The notes under the pieces were generated by a model. The model saw only the letters and a list, made by a program, of their open reading frames with translations, searched no databases and was not told the DNA's origin. A stretch of 64,000 nucleotides of DNA from positions 5,521,501 to 5,585,500 of the forward strand of contig NZ_JAAQRC020000001.1 in the NCBI RefSeq assembly GCF_019216885.1. The letters are read 5' to 3'. The number at the start of each line of letters is the position of its first letter. The stretch's first letter is position 1. Shown piece by piece: positions 39,042 through 48,938 of the stretch. The DNA is from Methylobacterium sp. SyP6R (lineage in GTDB: Bacteria; Pseudomonadota; Alphaproteobacteria; Rhizobiales; Beijerinckiaceae). Both the position numbers and the translations under genes were made by a program.

Positions 39042-39105
39042 GCCACGATCTCGGAAGGCGCAGGGCCGGTGGGGCAGCGCCCGATCGCGGTGCGGGCGGA
39101 CGCTG

Positions 39106-39172
39106 CTCCAGGTCTTCGATCGTGCCGCATTCTTCGACGAATCGGTATCTGCTTCGTCGGAGTCTGCTTTAG
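39106..39172. repeat. Short copy of the 17001-17100 repeat family
   Basis: GCCGCATTCTTCGACGAATC to GTCGGAGTCTGCTTTAGC repeats, in inverted sense, parts of the element at 17001-17100 (GACGAA-CGGTAT-TTCGTCG core). It overlaps the end of the small LuxR gene and may serve as its transcript end. Confidence 0.55.
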
Positions 39173-39480
39173 CGGCGGCGGAGCGCCTGCCCGACGGCGG
39201 CCGGTAGCAGCGGCGTCAGCAGCATGGCGATCTGCGTCCGGTTGCTGAGCCCGTACTTGCGCATGATGTTGCCGATATGCGCCCGGACCGTGTTGGGCGA
39301 GATTCCCAATTCGTGGGCGATGAGCTTGTTGGGCAGGCCCCGGGCGATGAGCGCGATCAGCTCGCATTCGCGCGCGGTCGGCGCCGCGGCCTCGTCCTCG
39401 GGCGCGGCCGACCGGGTGGGCCGGAACCGGATCGCAGACCGGTTTCGCGACAGCGGGTGGGACCTTTTCAGAGCGACCAT
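39169..39480 (-). CDS. Small LuxR-type helix-turn-helix protein
   Basis: A 103-residue protein consisting of a basic N-terminal tail (about 1-30) and a GerE/LuxR DNA-binding domain (about 33-92): TARECELIALIARGLPNKLIAHELGISPNTVRAHIGNIMRKYGLSNRTQ. No receiver or ligand domain. Stand-alone GerE proteins regulate through DNA binding without a known signal, or are remnants of longer regulators. It lies downstream of the MacAB-type operon on the same strand, separated by 57 bp from the permease stop. Confidence 0.85.
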   Translation of the reverse strand: MVALKRSHPLSRNRSAIRFRPTRSAAPEDEAAAPTARECELIALIARGLPNKLIAHELGISPNTVRAHIGNIMRKYGLSNRTQIAMLLTPLLPAAVGQALRRR

Positions 39481-39537
39481 TCCTGCCTCCCCCCATCGGC
39501 CCGTCCGGGCCGCCTCTCGATGGTCACGCGGCCATCG

Positions 39538-40755
39538 TCACTCGGCCTTCAGCGCCTCCACCGGATCGAGCCTGGCCGCGCGGTGGGCCGGATAGAGCCC
39601 GAAGAACAGACCCGTGATCGCCGAGAAGCCGACCGCGACCGCGACCGCGCCCGCGTCGATGACGGTCGTCCAGCCGGCCGAGCGGGCGACGGTCAGCGAG
39701 ATCGTCGCCCCGAGGACGACCCCGACGAGCCCGCCGGCCAGGCACAGGACGAGCGATTCGCACAGGAACTGCAGGCGGATGTCGCGGCCCCGGGCGCCGA
39801 GTGCCCGGCGGATGCCGATCTCCCGGGTCCGCTCCGTCACCGAGACGATCATGATGTTCATGATGCTGATGCCGCCGACGAGCAGCGAGACGCCGGCGAT
39901 CGAGGTGAGCAGGATCGCGACCGTGCGGGTGGCGCCGCGCTGCGCCTCGGCGGCGGCGGAGGGGTCCTGCACCTTGAAGTCGTCCTCCTGGTCGTCCTGG
40001 ATCCGGTGGCGCTGGCGCAGCAGGTCCTCGATGCTCGCCTTGGCCCGCGCCATCGCCTCGTCGGAGACGGCCTTGGCCAGGATGTAGGCGACCGCGTCCC
40101 GGGCGGTGCCGCCGGCGCTGCCGAGGAACCGGAGCTTGGCGGTCGAGAGCGGCACGAAGGCGACGTCGTCCTGGTCCGGCCCTTTCGGGCTCAGCACGCC
40201 CACGACCTCGAACGGGACGTTCATGATGCGGATCTCGGCGCCGACGGGATCGTCCTTGTCGAACAGCTCGCGGGCGACGACGCTGCCGAGCACCGCGACC
40301 TTGCCGGCCGTCGCCTCCTCGGTCGCGTTGAAGGTTCGGCCGGCCGCCAGCGTCCAGTCCCGGACCACGAAGTGGTTGGTGGTGGTGCCGTTGACCGTGG
40401 TGTTCCAGTTCCGGTTCTCGCGCACGGCTTGCGCGCTGCCGGCGATCGAGCCCGCGGCGGCGCGCACCTGCGGCACCTGCTCCAGGATGGCGTCGACATC
40501 GCCCTCGGTGAGGGTCGCGCGCGTCCCGGCCTTGAGGCGCAGGCCGCCTTGGCGGGCCGCCCCCGGATTGATCATCAGGACGTTGGCTCCGATCGCCCGG
40601 ATCTGCCGGGTGACCTGGCTCTGCGCCCCGCTGCCGATCGCCAGCACCGTGACCACCGAGGCGACCCCGATCACGATGCCGAGCATGGTGAGCAGGCTGC
40701 GCAGGAGGTTGAGGCGCAGGGCCCGCAGCGCCATCAGGAGGGCTTGCCCCAGCAT
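39538..40755 (-). CDS. MacB-type ABC transporter permease (FtsX family)
   Basis: A 405-residue permease with one N-terminal helix (about 15-45), a large periplasmic MacB_PCD domain (about 50-270) and a C-terminal FtsX domain with three helices (about 285-400). The motif GGISIMNIMIVSVTERTREIGIRRALGARGRDI is diagnostic. In this system the permease is separate from the ATPase, as in the LolCDE/YknZ type. Its ATG touches the ATPase stop (TGATG). With the upstream adaptor it forms a tripartite export machine without moving substrate through the membrane (mechanotransmission in MacB). Confidence 0.92.
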   Translation of the reverse strand: MLGQALLMALRALRLNLLRSLLTMLGIVIGVASVVTVLAIGSGAQSQVTRQIRAIGANVLMINPGAARQGGLRLKAGTRATLTEGDVDAILEQVPQVRAAAGSIAGSAQAVRENRNWNTTVNGTTTNHFVVRDWTLAAGRTFNATEEATAGKVAVLGSVVARELFDKDDPVGAEIRIMNVPFEVVGVLSPKGPDQDDVAFVPLSTAKLRFLGSAGGTARDAVAYILAKAVSDEAMARAKASIEDLLRQRHRIQDDQEDDFKVQDPSAAAEAQRGATRTVAILLTSIAGVSLLVGGISIMNIMIVSVTERTREIGIRRALGARGRDIRLQFLCESLVLCLAGGLVGVVLGATISLTVARSAGWTTVIDAGAVAVAVGFSAITGLFFGLYPAHRAARLDPVEALKAE

Positions 40756-41495
40756 CAGACCGACGCCTCCGCCATCACCGAATCCGCGCTTCGACCATCG
40801 AGCCCCGGCGCGGCCCGGTCCTCGGAGACGACGCGCCCGTCCTGCAGGCGCACGACGCGCCCGCAGCCCGCCGCCACGCCCCTGTCGTGGGTGATGATCA
40901 GGATCGTCCGGCCCGCCGCGTTCAGGGCCTGGAACAGCCCGAGGATGTCGCTCCCGGTGCGGCTGTCGAGGGCGCCGGTGGGCTCGTCGGCCAGCACGAT
41001 GCCGGGATCGGTCACGAGGGCGCGGGCGATGGCGACGCGCTGCTGCTCGCCGCCCGAGAGCCGGGTCGGCAGGTGGTCGGCCCGGTGGGCGAGGCCGACG
41101 GAGTCGAGCGCCCGCTCGGCCCGGCGCCGCCGCTCCGCCCGTCCCACGCCGGCATAGATCAGCGGCAGCTGGACGTTGTCGAGGGCGGAGTGGCGGGCAA
41201 GCAGGTTGTAGGCCTGGAAGACGAAGCCGATGCGGCGGTTGCGCAGGATCGCGCAGCGATCGGCCGAGAGCCGCCCGGTCTCGACGCCTTCGAGGAAGAT
41301 CCGCCCCGCGCTCGGCCGGTCAAGCAGGCCGATGAGGTTCATCAGGCTGCTCTTGCCGGAGCCGGACGGGCCGACGACCGCGACGCTCTCGCCCTCGCGC
41401 ACGTCGAAGGTGACGTCGTGCAGGACCGGGACCTGGACGTCGCCCATCCGGAAGGTGCGGCTGACCGCGACGAGTCTGACGATGCCGTCCGTCAT
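40755..41495 (-). CDS. MacB/LolD-type ABC transporter ATPase
   Basis: A 246-residue ATPase: Walker A GPSGSGKSS, Q-loop in FVFQAYNLLARHSALDNV, signature LSGGEQQR, Walker B IVLADEPTGALD, H-loop ITHD. The ATG at 41495 overlaps the adaptor gene stop (4 bp), so this begins with the ATG that gives MTDGIVRLV; a longer upstream reading is a shadow of the adaptor. It pairs with the downstream FtsX permease. Confidence 0.92.
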   Translation of the reverse strand: MTDGIVRLVAVSRTFRMGDVQVPVLHDVTFDVREGESVAVVGPSGSGKSSLMNLIGLLDRPSAGRIFLEGVETGRLSADRCAILRNRRIGFVFQAYNLLARHSALDNVQLPLIYAGVGRAERRRRAERALDSVGLAHRADHLPTRLSGGEQQRVAIARALVTDPGIVLADEPTGALDSRTGSDILGLFQALNAAGRTILIITHDRGVAAGCGRVVRLQDGRVVSEDRAAPGLDGRSADSVMAEASV

Positions 41496-42925
41496 AGCCC
41501 GAGCCTGATCCCGAGGAAGCGTGCCGGCTCGCTCGCATCGGCCTGCCCGACGACGACGCGGTCGCCCTCCTGGAGCGCCCCGCCCCGCAGCACGACCTGG
41601 TCCGCGCTCGACACCCCCGTCGTCACCGCGACCGGCCGCAGCGCGCCGGCTTGATCCTGCACCCAGACCGCCTGCTCGCGCACGCCCGCCTCGCCGCGCT
41701 CCGGCACGGCGCGGGCCGGCCGGAAGCGCAGGGCGGCGAGCGGCAGCTTGAGGACGTCGTCCTCGCGATGGACCGTCAGGCGCGCCAGCGCCGTCATGCC
41801 GGGCAGGAGCAGGCCCTCGCGGTTGTCGGTGGTCAGCACCACCGTGTAGGTCACCACGCCCTGGTTGGTCTGGGGGGCCTTGCGCACCTGGCGGACCGAG
41901 GCCTCGAAGCGCCGCCCCGGATAGGCGTCGACCGTGAAGCTCGCCCGCTGCCCCGGGGCGACCCGGCCGATATCGGTCTCGTCGACGCGGGCATGGATCT
42001 CCATCTCGCCGAGGTTGCGGGCGACGTTGAAGGCGGTGCGGGCCTCCAGCCCCGAGGCGAGGGTCTGGCCGGCGCTGACGAAGCGCCCGACCACGACGCC
42101 GTCGATGGGCGAGCGGATGGTGGTGCGGTCGAGCTCGATCTGGGCCGCCCTGAGGCTGGCCTCCTGCAGGGGCACCGCGGCCTTGGCCTGGATCAGTTCG
42201 GCTTCGAGCCGGCGCACGTCGGCCGCCGCGGCATCGACCGCGAAGGCGTTGAGCTCGAGATGCGAGATGGTCTCGCGCAGCTGCGCCCGGCGCGAGGCGA
42301 GATCGGTCTGCGCCTCCTCGAGGGTCGCGACCGAGGTGACCTCGCGCGAGCGCAGCATGGTCTTGCGGTCGAGGTTGCGCTTGGCCGCCTCCAGCATGAC
42401 CTGTGCGTTCTCCAGGCGGGCGGCCAGCACCGTGCGGTTGCCCTTGGCGTTGTCGAGGTCGATGCGGGCGCGGTCGAGCCGCGCCTGCTGGACCCGGACG
42501 CTGGCCGAGGCCATCTCGAGCGAGGCGCGCGCCTGCTCGACCCGCGAGATGAAGCTGCGCTGGTCGATCCGTGCCAGCGGGTCGCCCTTGTGGACGCGGT
42601 CGTTGAAGTCGACGAAGAGGTCGGCGATCTGGCCCGCCAGCTGCGAGCCGACCTCCACGGTGTCGACCGGCTGCAAGGCGCCCGTCGCGGTGACGATCTG
42701 CTCGAGCTGCCCGCGCTGGATCGCCGCGGTGATGAACGGGGCCGGTTCCGGCGCGGGCGTCGAGACGAGGCGGGCGATCCCCGCATAGGCCTGCTCCTGC
42801 CGGGCAGCGAGACCGTCCAGGATCGGGCGCAGGCCCAGGGGATGGGCCTGCACCACCGCGGCGGCGGCGAGGCCGCCCGCGGCCATGGATGCGCACAGGG
42901 TGCCGACGATCCAGCGTCCCACCAC
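41492..42925 (-). CDS. HlyD/MacA-type periplasmic adaptor protein
   Basis: A 477-residue membrane fusion protein. The N-terminal helix (about 6-27, WIVGTLCASMAAGGLAAAAVV) anchors it. The lipoyl half-motifs TGALQPVDTVEVGSQLAGQI and RTTIRSPIDGVVVGRFVSAGQTL bracket a long alpha-helical hairpin (about 115-240) rich in Ala, Arg and Glu. It starts at a GTG with GAGGGAGGG 2-9 bases upstream. First gene of the adaptor-ATPase-permease operon. It would dock to a TolC-like outer protein, not found in this window. Confidence 0.9.
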   Translation of the reverse strand: MVGRWIVGTLCASMAAGGLAAAAVVQAHPLGLRPILDGLAARQEQAYAGIARLVSTPAPEPAPFITAAIQRGQLEQIVTATGALQPVDTVEVGSQLAGQIADLFVDFNDRVHKGDPLARIDQRSFISRVEQARASLEMASASVRVQQARLDRARIDLDNAKGNRTVLAARLENAQVMLEAAKRNLDRKTMLRSREVTSVATLEEAQTDLASRRAQLRETISHLELNAFAVDAAAADVRRLEAELIQAKAAVPLQEASLRAAQIELDRTTIRSPIDGVVVGRFVSAGQTLASGLEARTAFNVARNLGEMEIHARVDETDIGRVAPGQRASFTVDAYPGRRFEASVRQVRKAPQTNQGVVTYTVVLTTDNREGLLLPGMTALARLTVHREDDVLKLPLAALRFRPARAVPERGEAGVREQAVWVQDQAGALRPVAVTTGVSSADQVVLRGGALQEGDRVVVGQADASEPARFLGIRLGL

Positions 42926-43049
42926 AACCCTCCCTCACCTGCGGTCGACAGCATCCGACAGGGTGCGATCCGTCGATGTATTTGTTAGTGCATCGTCCAG
43001 CGCAGTAATGTTCTGACAGATCGCAACCGTGACCGAAATCCGCGTGACC

Positions 43050-43071
43050 CCGTACGGTCGAGCCCGTACGG
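43050..43071 (-). terminator. Hairpin downstream of the response regulator gene
   Basis: Perfect 8-bp inverted pair CCGTACGG (43050-43057 and 43064-43071) with a 6-base loop, 18 bases after the regulator stop. No strong T-run, so termination is only likely. Confidence 0.5.
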
Positions 43072-43088
43072 ACCGGGCCGGACCTCCT

Positions 43089-43742
43089 TCAGTCGAACCC
43101 CGCCTCCAGGGCGATGCGGACGAGGTCCTGCACGCTGGCGCATTCCGTCTTCGCCATGATCCGCGCCCGGAACACCTCGACCGTCCGATGGCTGATCGCG
43201 AGGTCGTCGCCGATCTCCCGGTGCGTCAGGCCCAGCAGGATGCGGGCGAGGACCTGCCGCTCGCGCTCGGTCAGCCGGGACAGGCGCTCGCTCGCGAGCG
43301 CGTGCCTGACGTCGGGCGCCGAGCCGCGGGCTCCCCGCACGGCGCACCGGACCGCCTGGACCAGGTCCTTCGGGGCGAACGGCTTCTCGATGAAGTCGAA
43401 GGCCCCGAGCTTCATCGCCCGGACGGCGGTCGAGACATCGGCATGCCCGGTGAGCAGGATCACCGGCACCAGCGACCCACCCGCCCGCAGCCGGGCCAGC
43501 AGGTCCAGGCCGTCGATGCGCGGCATGCGGAAATCGGTGACGACGCAGCCCGCTTCCGCCAGCGCGGGATCGACCAGGAGGCTGTCGGCCGCAGGGTGTT
43601 CCCGGACGGTGAAGCCGGCCTCGTTGAGGATGTCCGCCGCGAGCGAGCGCATCGCGGCGCTGTCGTCGACGAGGTGCACGAGCTGTCCGGTTGCCGTGAG
43701 TCCGGTTGCCGTGAGTCCGGTTGCCATGAGTCCGGTTGCCAT
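43089..43742 (-). CDS. FixJ-type response regulator with tandem-repeat N-terminus
   Basis: A 217-residue regulator: receiver (about 20-140) with acidic pocket LVDDS, the phosphoacceptor Asp in VVTDFRMPRIDG (residue 70), VILLTGHADV and IEKPF, then a LuxR/GerE HTH (about 150-212) with LTHREIGDDLAISHRTVEVFRARIMAKT. The first 19 residues are four 5-residue repeats (MATGL, MATGL, TATGL, TATGQ) encoded by 15-bp tandem repeats, so two ATGs are available in phase. The start at 43742 is preferred because GGAGGGCG lies 5-11 bases upstream. No sensor kinase is adjacent. FixJ-type proteins respond to oxygen or redox kinases in rhizobia. Confidence 0.88.
   Translation of the reverse strand: MATGLMATGLTATGLTATGQLVHLVDDSAAMRSLAADILNEAGFTVREHPAADSLLVDPALAEAGCVVTDFRMPRIDGLDLLARLRAGGSLVPVILLTGHADVSTAVRAMKLGAFDFIEKPFAPKDLVQAVRCAVRGARGSAPDVRHALASERLSRLTERERQVLARILLGLTHREIGDDLAISHRTVEVFRARIMAKTECASVQDLVRIALEAGFD
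43683..43742 (-). repeat. Four 15-bp tandem repeats at the response-regulator start
   Basis: Units of ATGGCAACCGGACTC (twice), ACGGCAACCGGACTC and ACGGCAACCGGACAG in frame. The repeat includes the start codon itself. Confidence 0.92.
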
Positions 43743-44148
43743 GAGGCCGCCCTCCGAAAGCATCCTCGCGTCGGGACGGCCTTCACCCGTCCGGGCGCTT
43801 TCCTCCATGAACTGTTGTCGGCAGCATTCGTTTCTCAACCGCGAAGGTAGCGGCGTTTTGAGATCCTGAAAGGGATGTGTTATCACCCGTATGTCTGAAG
43901 ATGCATCCCCCTTTGGGGGTAATTTATGGGTTGATAATTAGCGGGATATGCATGATATCCTGCAGCAGAGACGCATGACAATTGACGCAGTGTCAATAGT
44001 CTCAAGAGACTAAAACATATATCAGGCTTAATCGGCGGCGATTTTTGAGGAATGATTGCAACGGCGCTGGGGAATGAGCGGTGCTCTTCCGCCGAAGCAC
44101 CATGTCGCGTGGCGCATCCGTCGCCTGGTTCACTCAAGGAGGCATCCG
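43743..44148. other. Divergent intergenic region before the GN-repeat genes
   Basis: About 400 bp with a less GC-rich middle (TTTGGGGGTAATTTATGGGT to GACTAAAACATATATCAGGC). It contains hairpin CCCCC-TTT-GGGGG near 43909 and a GTCTC-AA-GAGAC hairpin near 44000, likely regulatory. Promoters for both the regulator gene and the first GN-repeat gene are expected here. No gene seen. Confidence 0.5.
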
Positions 44149-44535
<387 letters not shown>

Positions 44536-44622
44536 GCGGGTTCGCGCGAGCGCAATCGCCGGAATGAATTTGCGAAATGGACTTGGCGGAGCGGCCTCTG
44601 CCGCTCCGCTCTCTCGATGCTT

Positions 44623-44667
44623 GGTTCCCGGATGCAAGGTTCCTGGACGCAAAGTTCCTGGACTCAA
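44623..44667 (+). repeat. Three 15-bp tandem repeats upstream of GN-repeat gene 2
   Basis: GGTTCCCGGATGCAA, GGTTCCTGGACGCAA and AGTTCCTGGACTCAA follow directly on one another, ending 29 bases before the start codon of the second GN-repeat gene. Confidence 0.88.
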
Positions 44668-44696
44668 GTGGCCCTCGCGCCGCAAGGGAGGCTCGG

Positions 44697-45194
<498 letters not shown>

Positions 45195-45404
45195 AAGTGG
45201 GCTTCGCGCCTGGCATGGGGCCTGGCACGCGTCGCAGGATGTCCGAGGTTCCGTCTCGATGCAATTTGCACGACGGAGCCGGCCGATCGAGAGCCGTCCC
45301 GGCGGAGACGCTCATTTCCGAGGCGATGTCCTTTCCAAGTCGCATGAAGCACGGCTGTCCCGGCCTTCGAGGCGAGGCGGGACAGCATCCGGAAGGAGAC
45401 GACA

Positions 45405-45857
45405 ATGCGCTTACCTCTGATCGCCCTCGCGCTGTCCGGAATCGCGCTCGCCGGCCCGGCCAGCGCCCAGATGCCCGGCTGGACGCCGCCCGAGGGTTTC
45501 CGGCATGGGGATTTTCACGGCTTCCACGGCGGCTTCCGGCATTGGCATGGGCGGCCGCACCGGTCGGGATTCCGGTCCTTCGATCTCAATTCGGGCGCCG
45601 TCGACGGTCCCGCCGTCGCGCCGGAGCCCCCCGGTCTCGCGGGCGTCTCGCCTCCCGGTCCCGCGGGTGGTTCGCCGCCTGGCCTGGCGGGCGCCGTGCC
45701 GCCCGGCCTCGCGAACGGTTCGGGCAACGGCAACGGCAATGTCGGGAACTTCAACGGCAACGGCAATACCGGCAACAACAACGGCAACGGCAATGTCGGG
45801 AACGGACTCGGAAACGGGTTCTCCACCAACGGGAACGGCAACGGCATCGGACAATGA
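45405..45857 (+). CDS. Secreted Gly/Asn-repeat protein 3, with Pro/Gly linker
   Basis: A 150-residue protein with a signal peptide (MRLPLIALALSGIALAGPAS, cleavage after SAQ), a His/Gly/Arg-rich segment (about 32-60, HGDFHGFHGGFRHWHG), a Pro/Gly repeat (about 70-100, PPGLAGVSPPGPAGG), then a short NGN-rich tail (about 103-150, NVGNFNGNGNTGNNNGNGN). GGAAGGAGA precedes the ATG by 5 bases. The His-rich part could bind metals. It lies 210 bp after gene 2 and probably shares regulation. Confidence 0.8.
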   Translation: MRLPLIALALSGIALAGPASAQMPGWTPPEGFRHGDFHGFHGGFRHWHGRPHRSGFRSFDLNSGAVDGPAVAPEPPGLAGVSPPGPAGGSPPGLAGAVPPGLANGSGNGNGNVGNFNGNGNTGNNNGNGNVGNGLGNGFSTNGNGNGIGQ

Positions 45858-45938
45858 GCCGATGCGTTCGACCGGCCCCCGGACCCGTTCGCCCGGATGC
45901 GGAGCTCCGCCGCATCCGCGCCGGACGGGGGTGTGTCG

Positions 45939-47411
45939 TCAGTAATTGATGGTCGCCCGCAAGCCCATCACGGTCGCGTTCTTCAAGCGCCGACCCCGGT
46001 CGTCGGCCAGCCCCCCGCCCGGGCGCATCACGACCTGCAGATCCGGCTGCAGGGTGAATCCCGGCACCACCTCGGCCTGGTAGGTCGCCTCGATCACCAC
46101 CTCGCTGCTGCGCAGCGGGCCCGTGCCCTGGCCGAACCGGATGGTGTCGCGGTCGAAGGCGCGGGCGGCCGGGCTGATGCGCGAGTAGATGACCCCGAGG
46201 GCCGCGGTGTCGTTGGGGCGGCCGGGCAGCAGGCCCTTATAGGCGATGCCGCCGTCGAGATAGAGATCGATCAGGTTGCGGTCGGCCGGCACCTTCGACA
46301 GCCGCAGGAAGGCGCTGGCGCCCTCGTCCTCGGTCTCGGGCTCGCGGTAGAGCGTCTGGTCGATGATGCCGTAGACGCCGCGGTCGCCGCGGAAGCGCCG
46401 GGCGATGCCGCTCGCCTCCGGATCGGCGAGCAGCCGGCCGCCGACGCTGTCGAGGCGCGGGCTGTCGAAGCCGCCGAGATGGTCCCAGCCGCCGAGCGTC
46501 GCGGTACCGTGCAGGGGCTCCCCCCAGAGATCGAGCGTGTAGGCATACGCGACCTCGCCGATCAGCAGGGGCGGATCGTTGATCCGGAAGCTGGTGCCGG
46601 TGCGGTTGATCCGCTGCGGGTCGGTGTCGTCGCCCCGGCGCATGCCCGCCGGGTCGCCGTTGAACACCGCCGCCTGCAACGACAGGCGCTCGTCGGGCAC
46701 GTATTTCACCCGCACGGCCGGGGTGGCGAGGGGATAGATCGGCCCGCCGCTCGGCAGCACCACGGCGCCGATATTGGGCCAGCCGAAGCCGGCATTGAAG
46801 AACACCACCGCCGACTGGGCGATGGCGAACTCGGTATCGGCCGAGACCTGGCCCGCCTTGATCGACAGCTTGCCGCCGAAGAAGCTCTGCTCGAGCCACA
46901 ACTCGAACAGCCGGGTCGCCGGCAGGGCCTCGATGCCGCTCACCGTCGTCAGGTTGTTGACGTAGGAGCGCGACATCCCGTGGCCGTGGATCTGGAAGAA
47001 GTCGGTATGGAACTTCGCCCCGGTCCAGCCGGCGAGCCTGTCGAGGTCGACATCGAGCGACGTATCCAGGCGCCCGCCATAGGTGACGCCGCGCCTCAGG
47101 CCCCCGCGCAGGTTGGCCAGCCCCTCGCCGATATACGTGATGGTGGTGGTGATGCCCCGCTCGGAGAGAAAGGCGCGGGCGCCGAACGGGTCGCCATAGG
47201 GGCCGAGCGACGACTGGATCGAACCGCCGATCGTCACCGAGACCTGGTCGGAGGTGCGCGACTGGGCGATGGCGGTCTGCGGGTCGCCGCCGGCGCCGGT
47301 GAGCGGCCAGGCCGGCGGGACCACCGCAAGGCGGGGGGCCTGCTGCGCGGCGGCGCCCCCCGACATCAGGACGAGGACGGCCAGCGACGCCGCGCGCAGA
47401 GCCTCGCCCAT
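45939..47411 (-). CDS. Carbohydrate-selective porin, OprB family
   Basis: A 490-residue outer-membrane porin. Signal peptide about 1-23 (MGEALRAASLAVLVLMSGGA, cleavage AAAQ). OprB marks: YGGRLDTSLDVDLDRLAGW, HGHGMSRSYVNNLTTVSGIEALPATRLFELWLEQ, FFNAGFGWPNIGAVVLPSGGPIYPLATPAVRVKY and DDTDPQRINRTGTSFRINDPP. The chain ends in Tyr (LRATINY), as outer-membrane barrels do. The start 47411 begins the signal peptide. It begins 8 bp after the PPK2 stop, so the two are co-transcribed. Known members let sugars through; the function of the pairing with PPK2 is unclear. Confidence 0.9.
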   Translation of the reverse strand: MGEALRAASLAVLVLMSGGAAAQQAPRLAVVPPAWPLTGAGGDPQTAIAQSRTSDQVSVTIGGSIQSSLGPYGDPFGARAFLSERGITTTITYIGEGLANLRGGLRRGVTYGGRLDTSLDVDLDRLAGWTGAKFHTDFFQIHGHGMSRSYVNNLTTVSGIEALPATRLFELWLEQSFFGGKLSIKAGQVSADTEFAIAQSAVVFFNAGFGWPNIGAVVLPSGGPIYPLATPAVRVKYVPDERLSLQAAVFNGDPAGMRRGDDTDPQRINRTGTSFRINDPPLLIGEVAYAYTLDLWGEPLHGTATLGGWDHLGGFDSPRLDSVGGRLLADPEASGIARRFRGDRGVYGIIDQTLYREPETEDEGASAFLRLSKVPADRNLIDLYLDGGIAYKGLLPGRPNDTAALGVIYSRISPAARAFDRDTIRFGQGTGPLRSSEVVIEATYQAEVVPGFTLQPDLQVVMRPGGGLADDRGRRLKNATVMGLRATINY

Positions 47412-47418
47412 CCCGATC

Positions 47419-48339
47419 TCAGTACCGCGCCGGCACGTACATCTCGGCCGGAACCGGGCCGCGGACGTAATCGGGGTTGCGCACCCGCTCGGGCAGGTGG
47501 ACGGGCGGATGCTCGACGGTGCCGTAGGGCACCTGCTCCAGCAGGTGGCTGATGCAGTTGAGGCGGGCGCGCTGCTTGTCGACGGCATCGACTACCCACC
47601 ACGGCGCCTCCTGGATGTGGGTGCGGGCCAGCATGTCTTCCTTGGCGCGGGTGTAGCTCTCCCAGCGCCGGCGCGATTCGACGTCCATCGGGCTCAGCTT
47701 CCACTGCTTGAGCGGATCGTGGATCCGCATCTCGAAGCGGTGAGCCTGCTCGGCGTCGGTGATCGAGAACCAGTACTTCACCAGGATGACCCCTGAGCGC
47801 ACCAGCATACGCTCGAACTCCGGCACCGAGCGGAAGAACTCCTCCACGTCGGCCTCGGAGCAGAAACCCATGACCCGCTCGACGCCGGCCCGGTTGTACC
47901 AGGAGCGGTCGAACAGCACCATCTCGCCGCCGGTCGGCAGGTGGCTGACGTAGCGCTGGAAATACCACTGGCCGCGCTCGCGCTCGTTCGGGGCGGGGAG
48001 GGCGGCGACGCGGCAGACCCGCGGGTTGAGGCGCTGGGTGATGCGCTTGATGACGCCGCCCTTGCCGGCGGAATCGCGCCCCTCGAACAGGACAACGACC
48101 TTGAGCTTGTTGGTGTGGACCCAGTCCTGGAGCCGGACCAGCTCGTGCTGCAGGCGCAGGAGCTCGCGGAAGTAGAGCCGGCGGTCGAGGCTCGGGGCGG
48201 CGCCCTCCGGCGGCGGCACCAGCCCGGCGAGGCGCTCCTCCTCGATCTCGAGTTCCAGTTCCTCGTCGTAGGCCTCGGCGATCTCGCGCCGCAGCGCCTC
48301 GATCGTAGCCGCCTGCTGCGATGCCTCGAACTCGCTCAT
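47419..48339 (-). CDS. ppk2: Polyphosphate kinase 2 (PPK2 family, class I-like)
   Basis: A 306-residue P-loop kinase. Walker A is GRDSAGKGG (about residues 87-95), the lid region is RVAALPAPNERERGQWYFQRYVSHLPTGGEMVLFDRSWYNRAGVERVMGFC, with the Walker B-like DRSWYNRAG. The N-terminal helical tail carries a Glu-rich stretch (about 20-36). PPK2 moves phosphate between polyphosphate and nucleotides, with class I preferring NDP to NTP. It sits upstream of the porin gene on the same strand. Length and motifs are typical. Confidence 0.94.
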   Translation of the reverse strand: MSEFEASQQAATIEALRREIAEAYDEELELEIEEERLAGLVPPPEGAAPSLDRRLYFRELLRLQHELVRLQDWVHTNKLKVVVLFEGRDSAGKGGVIKRITQRLNPRVCRVAALPAPNERERGQWYFQRYVSHLPTGGEMVLFDRSWYNRAGVERVMGFCSEADVEEFFRSVPEFERMLVRSGVILVKYWFSITDAEQAHRFEMRIHDPLKQWKLSPMDVESRRRWESYTRAKEDMLARTHIQEAPWWVVDAVDKQRARLNCISHLLEQVPYGTVEHPPVHLPERVRNPDYVRGPVPAEMYVPARY

Positions 48340-48440
48340 GGCCGTCTCACGTCCCTCAGGTCACCAGTCCCGCCTTACAGCAGCGGTCCGTGACAGGCGT
48401 GAGAAGAAGCCGCGCGAGACGAGCTTAGGGTGTGTGCGAC

Positions 48441-48466
48441 GCCACGGCGCGGCGTGGCGCCGTGGC
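48441..48466 (-). terminator. Hairpin after the small secreted-protein gene
   Basis: 9-bp perfect stem GCCACGGCG / CGCCGTGGC with 8-base loop in the gap between the minus-strand small gene and the ppk2 start. Confidence 0.5.
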
Positions 48467-48490
48467 GAAGCCCGTCGACCGAGCGTCCCG

Positions 48491-48742
48491 TCAACGGCGT
48501 GTCGCGGACCCCGCGGTGCCGGACGTCCTGTCGCCGGTGCCGCCGCGCGAGGCCGTCCCGGTCGTGTCGGACTTCATCTCGTGGCCCGGTGCGTAACCGG
48601 ACGCGCCGGGGCTGCCCTTCCGGATGCCGTGCTCCTGCATCTCGTGGCCGGGCGAGCGCGCCGAGGCTCCGTTCTGCTCCGCCGCCATCGCACCGCCCAC
48701 CATGGTCGTCGCGGCGAGCAGGGCAATCGTGATCCGCATCAT
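48491..48742 (-). CDS. Small secreted protein with PGHEM repeat
   Basis: An 83-residue protein: signal peptide (MMRITIALLAATTMVGGAMA, cleavage before AEQ), then two SPGHEM/APGHEM copies separated by about 25 residues, and a Thr/Gly/Ser/Arg-rich tail. AGAGGTGA lies 6 bases before the ATG. The PGHEM motif is not a family I can name. Probably periplasmic; function unknown. Confidence 0.65.
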   Translation of the reverse strand: MMRITIALLAATTMVGGAMAAEQNGASARSPGHEMQEHGIRKGSPGASGYAPGHEMKSDTTGTASRGGTGDRTSGTAGSATRR

Positions 48743-48938
48743 GGCTGTCACCTCTCTGAAGGCGGCCAGGAACGGCGCTCCCCGGAAAGTGGTTCCACGG
48801 AACCCGCACGCCGTTGCGCAATGATGTGGAAACAAAATCGGTCGCGCATCGGTCCGGAGATTGCGGAACGGTTTCGGCCACGTCGCCGTTGCTGGCGTCA
48901 TTCGATCCGCATTCACGCGGTTCACTGGAGATATGCCG

